Of a DNA stretch of 52,034 nt, positions 42,640 to 50,362 are shown piece by piece. Each line of letters opens with the position of its first letter. Position 1 is the first letter of the stretch. The position numbers and the translations under genes are program-made. The notes beneath the pieces are model-generated. The model made no database searches. It was not told where the DNA came from and saw only the letters and a program-made list of their open reading frames with translations. The DNA comes from Bradyrhizobium centrolobii (GTDB lineage: Bacteria; Pseudomonadota; Alphaproteobacteria; Rhizobiales; Xanthobacteraceae): NCBI RefSeq assembly GCF_001641635.1, contig NZ_LUUB01000125.1, forward strand, positions 174,573 through 226,606. Direction: 5' to 3'.

Positions 42640-44115
42640 TCACCACCACCTCACGGGCGTGAAGCGGCCGGCCGCCTGCTCGATCACCTCGCCGAGCGAG
42701 AACAGCGTCCCCTCGTCGAAAGGCCGGCCGATCAGTTGCAGGCCGAGCGGCAATCCTTGCGCGTCCTTGCCCGCGGGCACGGCGATGCCGGGCAGTCCCG
42801 CCATGTTCACGGTGACCGTGAAGATGTCGTTCAAGTACATCTCGACCGGGTCGGCGCCGCCCTTCTCGCCGATGCCGAAGGCGGCCGACGGCGTAGCGGG
42901 AGTGAGGATCGCGTCGACGCCCTTGGCGAAGCAGTCCTCAAAGTCCTTCTTGATCAGCGTACGTACTTTTTGCGCGCGCAGGTAATAGGCGTCGTAGTAG
43001 CCGGCCGACAGCACGTAGGTGCCGATCATGACGCGCCGCTTCACTTCGGCGCCAAAACCTTCGGCGCGGGTGTTCTCGTACATCTCGATGATGTTCCTGC
43101 CCTGCTCCCGCAGGCCGTACCGCACGCCGTCATAGCGCGCGAGATTGGACGAGGCCTCCGCTGGCGCCACGATGTAATAGGCCGGCAGCGCATACTTCGT
43201 GTGCGGCAGCGACACCTCGACCAGCTCGGCGCCGGCGCTCCTGAGCCAGGCTGCGCCCTCGCTCCAGAGCTTTTCGATCTCGGCCGGCATGCCGTCGAGC
43301 CGATACTCCTTGGGGATGCCGATCTTCATGCCCTTCACGGACTTGCCAATCGAAGCCTCGTAATCCGGCACGGCGATGTCGACGGACGTCGTGTCCTTCG
43401 GGTCGTGACCGGCCATCGAGCGGAGGAGTATCGCGGCATCGCGGACGCTGCGCGCGATCGGGCCGGCCTGGTCGAGCGAGGACGCAAAGGCGACGACGCC
43501 CCAGCGCGAGCAGCGGCCATAGGTCGGCTTGATGCCGACGGTCGCGGTGAAGGCCGCCGGCTGGCGGATCGAGCCGCCGGTGTCGGTCGCAGTCGCGCCC
43601 ATACAGAGCAGCGCCGCCACGGCCGAGGCCGAGCCGCCGGAGGAGCCGCCCGGCACCAGCGTGGTGTTCGAGCCGTCGCGCCGCCAGGGATTGCCGACGG
43701 GACCGAAGCACGAGGTCTCATTCGACGAGCCCATCGCGAACTCGTCATTGTTGAGCTTGCCGAGCATCACGGCGCCGTCGCGCCAGAGCTGCGACGTGAT
43801 CGTGGACTCATAGGTCGGCACGAAATTGCCGAGGATTTTTGAGCACGCCGTGGTGCGCACGCCCTTGGTCGCGAACAGATCCTTGATCCCGAGCGGGATG
43901 CCGGCGAGCGGGCCGGCATCGCCCTTGGCGATCTCAGCGTCGGCCTCGCGCGCCATGGCGCGCGCCTGGTCGGGCGTCTCCATGACGAAGGCATTGAGCA
44001 CGCGCGCGGCTTCCATTGCGGAGAGATGCGCGTCCGTCAGCTCGAGTGACGTGAAAGTCTTGGCCGCGAGGCCCTTGCGGGCCTCGGCGAGCGTCAGCGA
44101 TGTCAAATCGGTCAT
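42640..44115 (-). CDS. gatA: Glutamyl-tRNA(Gln)/aspartyl-tRNA(Asn) amidotransferase subunit A
   Basis: This 491-residue amidase subunit releases ammonia from glutamine for transfer to the tRNA-bound substrate. The catalytic triad is K78 (GIPLGIKDLF), cis-S158 (VPGGSSGGSASAV) and S182 (TDTGGSIRQPA), all intact. Length and sequence are typical. ATG 44115 overlaps the stop of the small Cys protein (ATGA). Confidence 0.97.
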   Translation of the reverse strand: MTDLTSLTLAEARKGLAAKTFTSLELTDAHLSAMEAARVLNAFVMETPDQARAMAREADAEIAKGDAGPLAGIPLGIKDLFATKGVRTTACSKILGNFVPTYESTITSQLWRDGAVMLGKLNNDEFAMGSSNETSCFGPVGNPWRRDGSNTTLVPGGSSGGSASAVAALLCMGATATDTGGSIRQPAAFTATVGIKPTYGRCSRWGVVAFASSLDQAGPIARSVRDAAILLRSMAGHDPKDTTSVDIAVPDYEASIGKSVKGMKIGIPKEYRLDGMPAEIEKLWSEGAAWLRSAGAELVEVSLPHTKYALPAYYIVAPAEASSNLARYDGVRYGLREQGRNIIEMYENTRAEGFGAEVKRRVMIGTYVLSAGYYDAYYLRAQKVRTLIKKDFEDCFAKGVDAILTPATPSAAFGIGEKGGADPVEMYLNDIFTVTVNMAGLPGIAVPAGKDAQGLPLGLQLIGRPFDEGTLFSLGEVIEQAAGRFTPVRWW

Positions 44116-44324
44116 TTATTGATCGGGCTACAGAAGAACGGAGACAGGGTCTTGTCGTTGGCCGGGTCGTCTTTCTCGGCGGAAGCTTTCGCCGCCGCCT
44201 CGAGCTCGTCGAGCACGGCATTGACGGCCACGTTGGGATCGGCAGCCTTGCCCTGCCGCTCCATCTTGTCGAGATAGTTCATGTAGGCCTGGTAGGCCTT
44301 CTCATCGTCGCATAGCAGGCACAT
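44112..44324 (-). CDS. Small Cys-containing protein between gatC and gatA
   Basis: This 70-residue protein begins MCLLCDDEKAYQAYMNYLDK and ends SPFFCSPINK. It has C2, C5 and a third Cys near the C-terminus, a helical middle (VAVNAVLDELEAAAKASA) and no signal peptide. The CxxC plus terminal FCSP arrangement could bind a metal. ATG 44324 lies 25 bases after the gatC stop, and the stop overlaps the gatA ATG (ATGA). I recall similar short CxLC-AYMDYLD proteins in other rhizobia, without function. Confidence 0.8.
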   Translation of the reverse strand: MCLLCDDEKAYQAYMNYLDKMERQGKAADPNVAVNAVLDELEAAAKASAEKDDPANDKTLSPFFCSPINK

Positions 44325-44349
44325 CGGACTATGTCCTGAATTGAGATAG

Positions 44350-44637
44350 TTACTCGACGACCTTCGGCACCAGGAAGAAGTGACCTTCGGTCGCCGGCGC
44401 ATTGGCAACGATATCGTCGGCGATCTCGCCGTCATTGACGACGTCCTGACGCTTCTTCATCTCCATCGGGGTCACCGAGGTCATCGGCTCGACGCCCTCC
44501 ACATTGACCTCCGAGAGCTGCTCGACAAAGGCGAGCATGGCGTTGAGCTCGCCCTGCAAGTGCGGAACCTCGTCGTCCCCAACGGCAATGCGCGCCAGAT
44601 GCGCGATGCGGCGGACGGTAGCAGCGTCGACAGACAT
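44350..44637 (-). CDS. gatC: Glutamyl-tRNA(Gln)/aspartyl-tRNA(Asn) amidotransferase subunit C
   Basis: This 95-residue protein stabilises GatA in the GatCAB complex. The typical segments are ATVRRIAHLARIAVGDDE at the start, LNAMLAFVEQLSEVNVEGVEP, and a C-terminal GHFFLVPKVVE. It opens the gatC-x-gatA-y-gatB operon. Confidence 0.96.
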   Translation of the reverse strand: MSVDAATVRRIAHLARIAVGDDEVPHLQGELNAMLAFVEQLSEVNVEGVEPMTSVTPMEMKKRQDVVNDGEIADDIVANAPATEGHFFLVPKVVE

Positions 44638-44715
44638 TATATGGGGCCTCGAACGGCAGAAATCTATTCTGCCGTATAGCAGAGGCCGCTTTTGCGCCGC
44701 AACCGCCGCCGGGAA

Positions 44716-45792
44716 CTAGCCGGCCAGTCCGCGCATGCAGGCCAGCGCCGATTTGGCCAGATCCCGGGTCAGTTCGGCCGCGGGCGCCTCACGGCCCATG
44801 GCGACCGCCTGGCCGGCCCAGAGATTGGTAAAATCCACCCTGCCCTGCTTTTCGGCAGCCGCCTTCAGCGGCCCCAGCGCGGTCGCCGCGTGGGGAAAGG
44901 CGGGTGCATCAGCACAAATCGGGCCGGCCTCTCGCATCAGGCGGTTCTGCACGCCGCGCGCCGGGCGGCCGGTCATCACATTGGTGATGACGGTGGAATC
45001 GTCGCGCGCCTCGGCGAGCGCCTTGCGGCCTCCGGCAGTGACCTTGGATTCCGGACACCGCAGATAGGCGCTTCCGACCTGCACGCCGGCCGCGCCGAGC
45101 GCGAAGGCCGCGGCAATGCCGCGCCCATCGGCAATGCCGCCGCAGGCGATCACCGGCACCTTCACGGCATCGACGACCTGCGGCACCAGCGCGAAGGTGC
45201 CGGGCTGCTCGGCGATCTTGTCCGTCAGGAACATGCCGCGATGACCGCCTGCCTCCGCGCCTTGCGCGATCACCGCATCGACGCCGTGCTGTTCGAGCCA
45301 GACCGCTTCCTTCACCGTCGTGGCCGACGAGATGACGATGCATCCGGCCGCCTTCACGCGCTTGAGCAGCGGCTCGTCCGGCAGCCCGAAATGGAAGCTG
45401 ACGATCTCCGGCTTCAACTCCTCGACGACTTCGCAAAAAGCGGCGTCGAACGGCGCGCGGTTCGCGGCATTGATGGGCGCGGCAGGATCCAACCCATGCT
45501 CATCGTAGTAGCCCGCGAGGCGCTGCTTCCAGCGCGCCTCGGCCTCGGCCGTGAGTTCGACCGGCGTGTGGCAAAAGAAGTTCATGTTCACCGGCGCAGC
45601 GACCCGCTGACGGATGATGCCAACCTGCTCCCGCGCCTTCTCCGCCGACAGCATCGCGCAGGGCAATGAGCCCAGCGCGCCGCCTTGCGCGGCCGCAATC
45701 ACCAGCTCCGCATCCATCACGCCGGCCATCGGCGCCAGCACGATCGGGAATTCGGTCTTGAAGAGTTCGATCAGTCGACGGTCAGGCCACAT
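44716..45792 (-). CDS. Nitronate monooxygenase-like FMN enzyme (2-nitropropane dioxygenase family)
   Basis: This 358-residue TIM-barrel flavoprotein has APMAGVMDAELVIAAAQGG at the N-terminus, PVNMNFFCHTP, IAQGAEAGGHRGMF (active-site His region), ACGGIADGRGIAAAFALGA (FMN phosphate site) and WAGQAVAMGRE. These are class I NMO motifs. The enzyme would oxidise toxic propionate-3-nitronate or similar alkyl nitronates; NAD(P)H:quinone reductase activity occurs in related groups. It lies downstream of a second homologue but is separated from it by a repeat. Confidence 0.9.
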   Translation of the reverse strand: MWPDRRLIELFKTEFPIVLAPMAGVMDAELVIAAAQGGALGSLPCAMLSAEKAREQVGIIRQRVAAPVNMNFFCHTPVELTAEAEARWKQRLAGYYDEHGLDPAAPINAANRAPFDAAFCEVVEELKPEIVSFHFGLPDEPLLKRVKAAGCIVISSATTVKEAVWLEQHGVDAVIAQGAEAGGHRGMFLTDKIAEQPGTFALVPQVVDAVKVPVIACGGIADGRGIAAAFALGAAGVQVGSAYLRCPESKVTAGGRKALAEARDDSTVITNVMTGRPARGVQNRLMREAGPICADAPAFPHAATALGPLKAAAEKQGRVDFTNLWAGQAVAMGREAPAAELTRDLAKSALACMRGLAG

Positions 45793-45819
45793 GGGTATTC
45801 TCTCGTGTGTTCGCTCTTA

Positions 45820-45940
45820 CCCTCTCCCCTGGGAGAGGGTGGCGCCGAAGGCGCCGGGTGAGGGGTTTGTATCCGCGGAGACAGACCCCTCATCCGGCGC
45901 GGATTGCATCCGCGCCACCTTCTCCCACAAGGGGAGAAGG
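45820..45940. repeat. Interspersed inverted repeat (CCCTCTCCCC type)
   Basis: CCTCTCCCCTGGGAGAGGG is itself a hairpin. The whole unit pairs CCGGGTGAGGGGTTTGT with ACAGACCCCTCATCCGGCGC, and ends in a second hairpin TTCTCCCACAAGGGGAGAA. This family is widespread in bradyrhizobia and other alphaproteobacteria. The neighbouring flavoenzyme gene ends within it. Confidence 0.8.
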
Positions 45941-46915
45941 AAACGCCCCTATCGCCGAATTGCGCCGGCCGGCAACAAGCTGCTCCGCCTCGCTCGCGAT
46001 CCGCTCGACGATCTCGGCGGCGGGCGGAATATCATGGATCAGGCCAACAGCTTCGCCGGCAAAGACGGCCGCAATCTCGAAATTGCCCGCGGCTCTCGCC
46101 GCAGCGTACTCCACGGCGACCTCGCCCGCTCTTTGCATGAGTTCGATCTCGCGGCCGGTCCAGCGCCTGATATGGTCGTTGACCAGCGTGCGCGCGGTGA
46201 ATGGGGCGGGCCAGAGCAGGTTCCGCGACCAGTCGACGATGACACCACGCACCGTCTCATTGCCGTTCGCCGCGCGAATGCGCTGCTTCGCCTCCTCCGC
46301 GCCATTGGCCTCGACGCTCGCATAGAAGCGCGTCCCGATCAGCACGCCGGACGCGCCCAGCATCATCATCGCTGCTAAGCCTCGACCATCCGCGATTCCG
46401 CCGGCCGCAACGACCGGCACGCGCCCGGCCGCGAGATCGACGATCGCGGGTACGATGTCGACGGTGGTGCGCGATGCGCCATGGCCGCCGGCTTCGGTGC
46501 CCTGCGCGATCAGGATCTCCGCACCGGCATCGAGCGCCTGCTTCGCCATGTCCTCGCTCTGCACCTGGCAGATCAATCGCGCACCGCGCGCCTTGATGCG
46601 CGGCGCAAACGGTGCCGGATCGCCGAATGACAGCATGATGGCCTGCGGCGCGGCGTCGAGCGCAATGTCGAGAAGCTCGGGCTGCTTGGCGAGGCTCCAG
46701 GTGATGAAGCCGATACCGAACGGTGCAAAGCCCTTCAGCTCGTTGGTCTCGGCCTCCAGCCGGGCGCGGTCGCCGTAGCCGCCACCCAGGATGCCGAAGC
46801 CGCCGGCATTGCTGACGACCCGTGTCAGCCGACTGCCCGCGATCGTATCCATCGGCGCAGACAGGATCGGATGCTTGATCCCGAGAAGCTCCGTCAGCGG
46901 CGTAGCAATCGGCAT
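45890..46915 (-). CDS. Second nitronate monooxygenase-like FMN enzyme
   Basis: This 341-residue protein shares the fold but is clearly different from its neighbour: HPILSAPMDTIAGSRLTRVV, GFGILGGGYGD, IAQGTEAGGHGASR, VAAGGIADGRGLAAMMMLGA and FAGEAVGLI. The last residues (PLVGEGGADAIRAG) are encoded by the interspersed repeat, so the natural C-terminus is probably about 17 residues shorter. ATG 46915 (MPIATPLTELLG) is preferred over 46927. It diverges from the LysR gene and is its likely target. Confidence 0.88.
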   Translation of the reverse strand: MPIATPLTELLGIKHPILSAPMDTIAGSRLTRVVSNAGGFGILGGGYGDRARLEAETNELKGFAPFGIGFITWSLAKQPELLDIALDAAPQAIMLSFGDPAPFAPRIKARGARLICQVQSEDMAKQALDAGAEILIAQGTEAGGHGASRTTVDIVPAIVDLAAGRVPVVAAGGIADGRGLAAMMMLGASGVLIGTRFYASVEANGAEEAKQRIRAANGNETVRGVIVDWSRNLLWPAPFTARTLVNDHIRRWTGREIELMQRAGEVAVEYAAARAAGNFEIAAVFAGEAVGLIHDIPPAAEIVERIASEAEQLVAGRRNSAIGAFPSPLVGEGGADAIRAG

Positions 46916-46956
46916 GGATCCTCTCACTCTGGACAGGAAGATAGGGCGCGAATAGC

Positions 46957-47004
46957 ATTCTCGAAAATTGAATTCTTGTGAACGCTACCATCTCAAAATT
47001 GAAA
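46957..47004. promoter_or_regulatory. Duplicated operator-like sites between the flavoenzyme and lysR
   Basis: ATTC-N9-GAAT (46957-46973) contains TCGAAAATTGAA, and TCAAAATTGA (46993-47002) is a palindrome with nearly the same core 32 bases downstream. Two AT-rich palindromic copies in the 96-base divergent intergenic space fit binding of the LysR protein to its own and the target promoter. Confidence 0.55.
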
Positions 47005-47011
47005 CGACGCC

Positions 47012-47902
47012 ATGGAACTCAGCGATATCAAGACCTTTGCCGCGGTGGCCCGCGCCGGCGGCATCACCCGCGCCGCCGACGAGCTCAACACCGTGCAGTC
47101 GAACGTCACCCAGCGGATCAAGGCGCTGGAGGCCGAGATCGGCACGCCGCTGTTCGAGCGGCACAGCCGCGGCATGACGCTGACCGCCGCCGGCAAACGG
47201 CTCTTGCCCTACGCGCAGAAGATGACGGCGTTGTCGCACGAGGCAGTGTTCGCCGCGCGCGACGATGGCGAGCCGAAGGGACCGCTGGCGATCGGGTCGA
47301 TGGAGACCACCGCCGCCGTGCGGCTGCCGCCGCTGCTTGCCGATTTTCACCGCCGCTTCCCTGCCGTGCGGCTGACGTTGCGCACGGCAACCACCGCCGA
47401 CCTCGTCGCCGCCGTGCTTGATGGCGCGCTTGACGGCGCCTTTGTCGCCGGACCGATCGAGCACGCCGATCTTGTGGCCGTCAGCGCATTCCGCGAAGAG
47501 CTTGTGCTGATCAGCGCGCGGCGCTGGACGTCGCTGAAGGAGCTCCGCGCCGGCACGCCGGAGTCGGGGCCGACGGCGCTGGTGTTCCGCACCGGCTGCA
47601 CCTATCGGCAGCGGCTGGAGCAGATCTTCGTCGAGTTCGGCTGGCCGTCCGCGGCGCGCTTCGAGCTCGGCACGCTCGACGGCATGATCGGCTGCGTCGC
47701 CGTCGACATGGGCGTGACGCTGCTGCCGCGCGCAGTCGTCGAACGCAGTGCGATGATTGGCAACGTGTCGATCCATGCGCTGAACCCGGCTCACGCCCGC
47801 GTCGAGACGCTCTTCATCCAGCGCCGCAGCGGACATCAATACAGCGCGCTCAGCGGCTTCGTGTCCTGCCTGAAGAAAGAAGACGATGTCATCGCAGCCT
47901 GA
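47012..47902 (+). CDS. LysR-family transcriptional regulator
   Basis: This 296-residue protein has the N-terminal winged helix-turn-helix (LSDIKTFAAVARAGGITRAA, ELNTVQSNVTQRIKALE) and a substrate-binding domain (about 90-290) with LAIGSMETTAAVRLPPLL. The ATG at 47012 lies just after the second operator-like palindrome. Being divergent from the nitronate monooxygenase-like gene, it probably controls that gene in response to a nitro- or nitronate-type ligand, which is inferred from position only. Confidence 0.92.
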   Translation: MELSDIKTFAAVARAGGITRAADELNTVQSNVTQRIKALEAEIGTPLFERHSRGMTLTAAGKRLLPYAQKMTALSHEAVFAARDDGEPKGPLAIGSMETTAAVRLPPLLADFHRRFPAVRLTLRTATTADLVAAVLDGALDGAFVAGPIEHADLVAVSAFREELVLISARRWTSLKELRAGTPESGPTALVFRTGCTYRQRLEQIFVEFGWPSAARFELGTLDGMIGCVAVDMGVTLLPRAVVERSAMIGNVSIHALNPAHARVETLFIQRRSGHQYSALSGFVSCLKKEDDVIAA

Positions 47903-48107
47903 CGCGACACAACGTTCCACGGTGCGAAATTCTGCAACACAAATCTGTCGCGTTTGAAATCAATCAACGCCGCCGGCAGTGGCGGGTGCGTTCGGCCGTC
48001 GCAGCGCAGCACCTCAAAAAGCTTTGAAGCGCGCGACCATTCTACGTTAGGATGTGTGACTGGCCAGCGCAAAACCATAACGAACGAGAACATCGGGAGG
48101 ACTATCG

Positions 48108-49043
48108 ATGCGCAATACGCTCGTGTTGTGCTGCGTCGTCGCGTTGTCGGCGACGATCGGAACGGCAAGCGCACAGGACTGGACCAAATCGAAATGGGGA
48201 CCGAACGATGAGATCGGAGCCGCGAACTACATGACGCCGGAGCTTGTGGTGAAGGCCGCGTCCCTGGTGAAGACCGGGAAAACCTATCCGCTCGGCATCC
48301 CCGTCGACTCCAAGACACCGGCCTATCCGCCGCGCACCTTCAAGATCACCGTGGTGCAGCCTGGACAGGCGGGCAGCCCCGGCATCGGGCCGAACAAGGC
48401 TACCTATAACGACGATATCCTCGACACCTGGGTTGGCATCGGCAGCCAGCTCGACGGCCTCGGCCATCTCGGCATCGAGCACGTCTACTACAACGGCAAC
48501 AAGCTCGCCGATTTTGCCGATCCGAACGGGCTGAAGAAGCTCGGCATCGAGAAGGTGCCGCCGATGGTCACCCGCGGCGTGCTGCTCGACATGGCCGCCT
48601 ACTACAACACCGACGTGGTCAAGGAAGGCACCGCCTTCAACGTCAAGGAGATCGAGGAGGTCGCCAAGAAGCAGGGCGTCGAGATCCGCCAGGGCGACGT
48701 CGTCATCTTCCACACTGGCTGGCTGAGCCTGATCGGCAAGGACGACAAGCGCTATTCGGCCGGCGAGCCCGGTCTCGGCGTCGAGGGCGCAAAGTACCTG
48801 ACCAGCAAGGGCGTCGTCGCGATCGGCGCCGACACCTGGGCGCTGGAGGTGCTGCCCTTCGAGTCCAAGAACGTGTTCGAGGTGCATCAGATCCTGCTCG
48901 CCATGAACGGGACCTACATCCTCGAGAACATGGATACGGCCGCGCTTGCTCGGGACAAGGGGTATGAATTCCTGTTCGTGCTCGGACAGCCGCGCTGGAC
49001 GGGAGGCGTGCAGGCGATGATCAACCCGATCGCGATCCGCTGA
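48108..49043 (+). CDS. Secreted cyclase-family protein (PF04199-like)
   Basis: This 311-residue protein has a signal peptide (LVLCCVVALSATIGTASAQ). The mature part begins DWTKSKWGPNDEIGAANYMTP. The metal motif of cyclases/kynurenine formamidases (HxGTHxDxPxH) appears here as GIGSQLDGLGHLG, so the first histidines are replaced, while the Asp and last His remain. Such replaced motifs (STQxDALxH type) occur in a large uncharacterised branch. A later segment VIFHTGWLSLIG and IGADTWALEVLP fit the fold. The substrate is unknown. Confidence 0.85.
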   Translation: MRNTLVLCCVVALSATIGTASAQDWTKSKWGPNDEIGAANYMTPELVVKAASLVKTGKTYPLGIPVDSKTPAYPPRTFKITVVQPGQAGSPGIGPNKATYNDDILDTWVGIGSQLDGLGHLGIEHVYYNGNKLADFADPNGLKKLGIEKVPPMVTRGVLLDMAAYYNTDVVKEGTAFNVKEIEEVAKKQGVEIRQGDVVIFHTGWLSLIGKDDKRYSAGEPGLGVEGAKYLTSKGVVAIGADTWALEVLPFESKNVFEVHQILLAMNGTYILENMDTAALARDKGYEFLFVLGQPRWTGGVQAMINPIAIR

Positions 49044-49111
49044 TCGGCAGCTCTCGACCCCGGGCGAGAATCCGACTGCCGTCCGGCTGGTGCCCTCGCC
49101 CGACCTTCCCA

Positions 49112-49327
49112 TCACTCCGGCCTGAGATGCCATCGCCGCAATGCGACGATGGCCCAGATCGCCTCGACGAGGCCAAACGGCCAGGCGCCTTGCAGGAAGC
49201 CATAGGACGAGCCGAGCGCACAGGATGCGGCGAACAGCAGCACGAACCAATGGCTGCGATCCTCCAAGGCGTAAGTGACCAGCATCGCAGTCACGGCAAA
49301 CAGGCCGAATAGCGTCAGCGCATCCAT
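49112..49327 (-). CDS. Small membrane protein, unknown
   Basis: This 71-residue protein has two to three hydrophobic segments (LFGLFAVTAMLVTYALE, FVLLFAASCALGSSYG, WPFGLVEAIWAIVAL) and a basic end RRWHLRPE. The pattern is that of a small conserved inner-membrane protein found in rhizobia. It is divergent from ruvX with 47 bases between starts. Confidence 0.7.
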   Translation of the reverse strand: MDALTLFGLFAVTAMLVTYALEDRSHWFVLLFAASCALGSSYGFLQGAWPFGLVEAIWAIVALRRWHLRPE

Positions 49328-49374
49328 TGTTCTCGGTTCACTCCACCGCGCAACGCATGCTATGCGCTAACGCC

Positions 49375-49854
49375 ATGCCGGCTCCTATCCTACCCCTGGT
49401 CGATGTTGCAACCCACTGGCCCCCGCGCGGTGCGCTGATCGGGCTCGATCTCGGCACCAAGACCATCGGCGTCGCCGTGTCCGATCCGGACCGACGGCTC
49501 GCGACCGGCGTCGAGACCATCCAGCGCAAGGCGTTCAAGCAGGATGCCGCCCGCCTGCTTGCGATCGCGGCGGAGCGCAAGGCGGTCGGCTTCGTGCTCG
49601 GGCTTCCCATCAACATGGACGGCAGCGAGGGCCCGCGCGCGCAATCGACCCGCGCCTTCGCCCGCAACCTTGCTGGCCTCACAGAGCTGCCGATTGGGTT
49701 GTGGGACGAGCGCCTGTCGACGGCAGCGGTCGAGCGCGAGCTGATCGGCATGGATGTCAGCCGCGCCAAGCGCGCCGAGGTCATCGACGAGCACGCCGCG
49801 ATCTTCATCCTGCAAGGCGCGCTCGACCGCCTCGCCAATTTGCGACAAGCCTGA
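49375..49854 (+). CDS. ruvX: Putative pre-16S rRNA nuclease / RuvX (YqgF)
   Basis: This 159-residue RNase H-like protein has D-containing IGLDLGTKTIGVAVSDPDRR, FVLGLPINMDGSEGPRAQ, LWDERLSTAAVER and DEHAAIFILQGALD. YqgF proteins process the 5' end of 16S rRNA and were earlier called Holliday-junction resolvases. ATG 49375 leaves a short N-terminal tail (MPAPILPLVDVATHWPP), usual in bradyrhizobia; the in-frame ATG at 49327 is less likely. Confidence 0.94.
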   Translation: MPAPILPLVDVATHWPPRGALIGLDLGTKTIGVAVSDPDRRLATGVETIQRKAFKQDAARLLAIAAERKAVGFVLGLPINMDGSEGPRAQSTRAFARNLAGLTELPIGLWDERLSTAAVERELIGMDVSRAKRAEVIDEHAAIFILQGALDRLANLRQA

Positions 49855-49870
49855 TCCGGGAAGCAGCGAC

Positions 49871-50353
49871 ATGGCATCGCCGGCGAGAGCTAGGGGTTCG
49901 ATCGTCGCGGCCATCGGCGCTCTCCTCGTTACTTCTGTCGCTCTCGGGGCGATTGCGCCGGTTTCCTTTGCCGCGGATGATCATGCCATGTCGGATCTCA
50001 AGGGCACGTGGTCCGGAACGTTCAATCAGTTTTCCCACGACATCAACGGCAGCTTTCCCGTCAAGCTCACCATCGACGCGATCTCGGGCAATGAATTCAC
50101 AGGCACGATGGAGTGGCCCACGTTCGATGATACCCGAACCAGGGTGAAGGGGATGGTCGATGGCGGGCTGATCAAATGGACCGAAACCGAGTATCTCAGG
50201 GGCGACGATGCCGTTCTCGGAGGCCTGTATGTCGCGCACTTCGAGGCGGACAACAGAATTGCCGGCGACTGGATGGATCCGAAGCACACCATCACCCCGA
50301 AGGGGCCTCGCTACGGGACGCGCGGGGCCGACTTCGTTCTGAAAAAGGAATAG
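49871..50353 (+). CDS. Secreted protein of unknown function
   Basis: This 160-residue protein has a signal peptide (SIVAAIGALLVTSVALG, cleavage after SFAA) and a mature domain of beta strands: LKGTWSGTFNQFSHDI, FPVKLTIDAISGNEFTGTM, VKGMVDGGLIKWTETEYLRG and YVAHFEADNRIAGDWMDP. The alternating short strands look like a lipocalin/avidin-like or DUF-type small beta barrel. ATG 49871 lies 16 bases after ruvX and begins just before the signal peptide. No catalytic residues are apparent. Confidence 0.72.
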   Translation: MASPARARGSIVAAIGALLVTSVALGAIAPVSFAADDHAMSDLKGTWSGTFNQFSHDINGSFPVKLTIDAISGNEFTGTMEWPTFDDTRTRVKGMVDGGLIKWTETEYLRGDDAVLGGLYVAHFEADNRIAGDWMDPKHTITPKGPRYGTRGADFVLKKE

Positions 50354-50362
50354 GCGCCTGCC

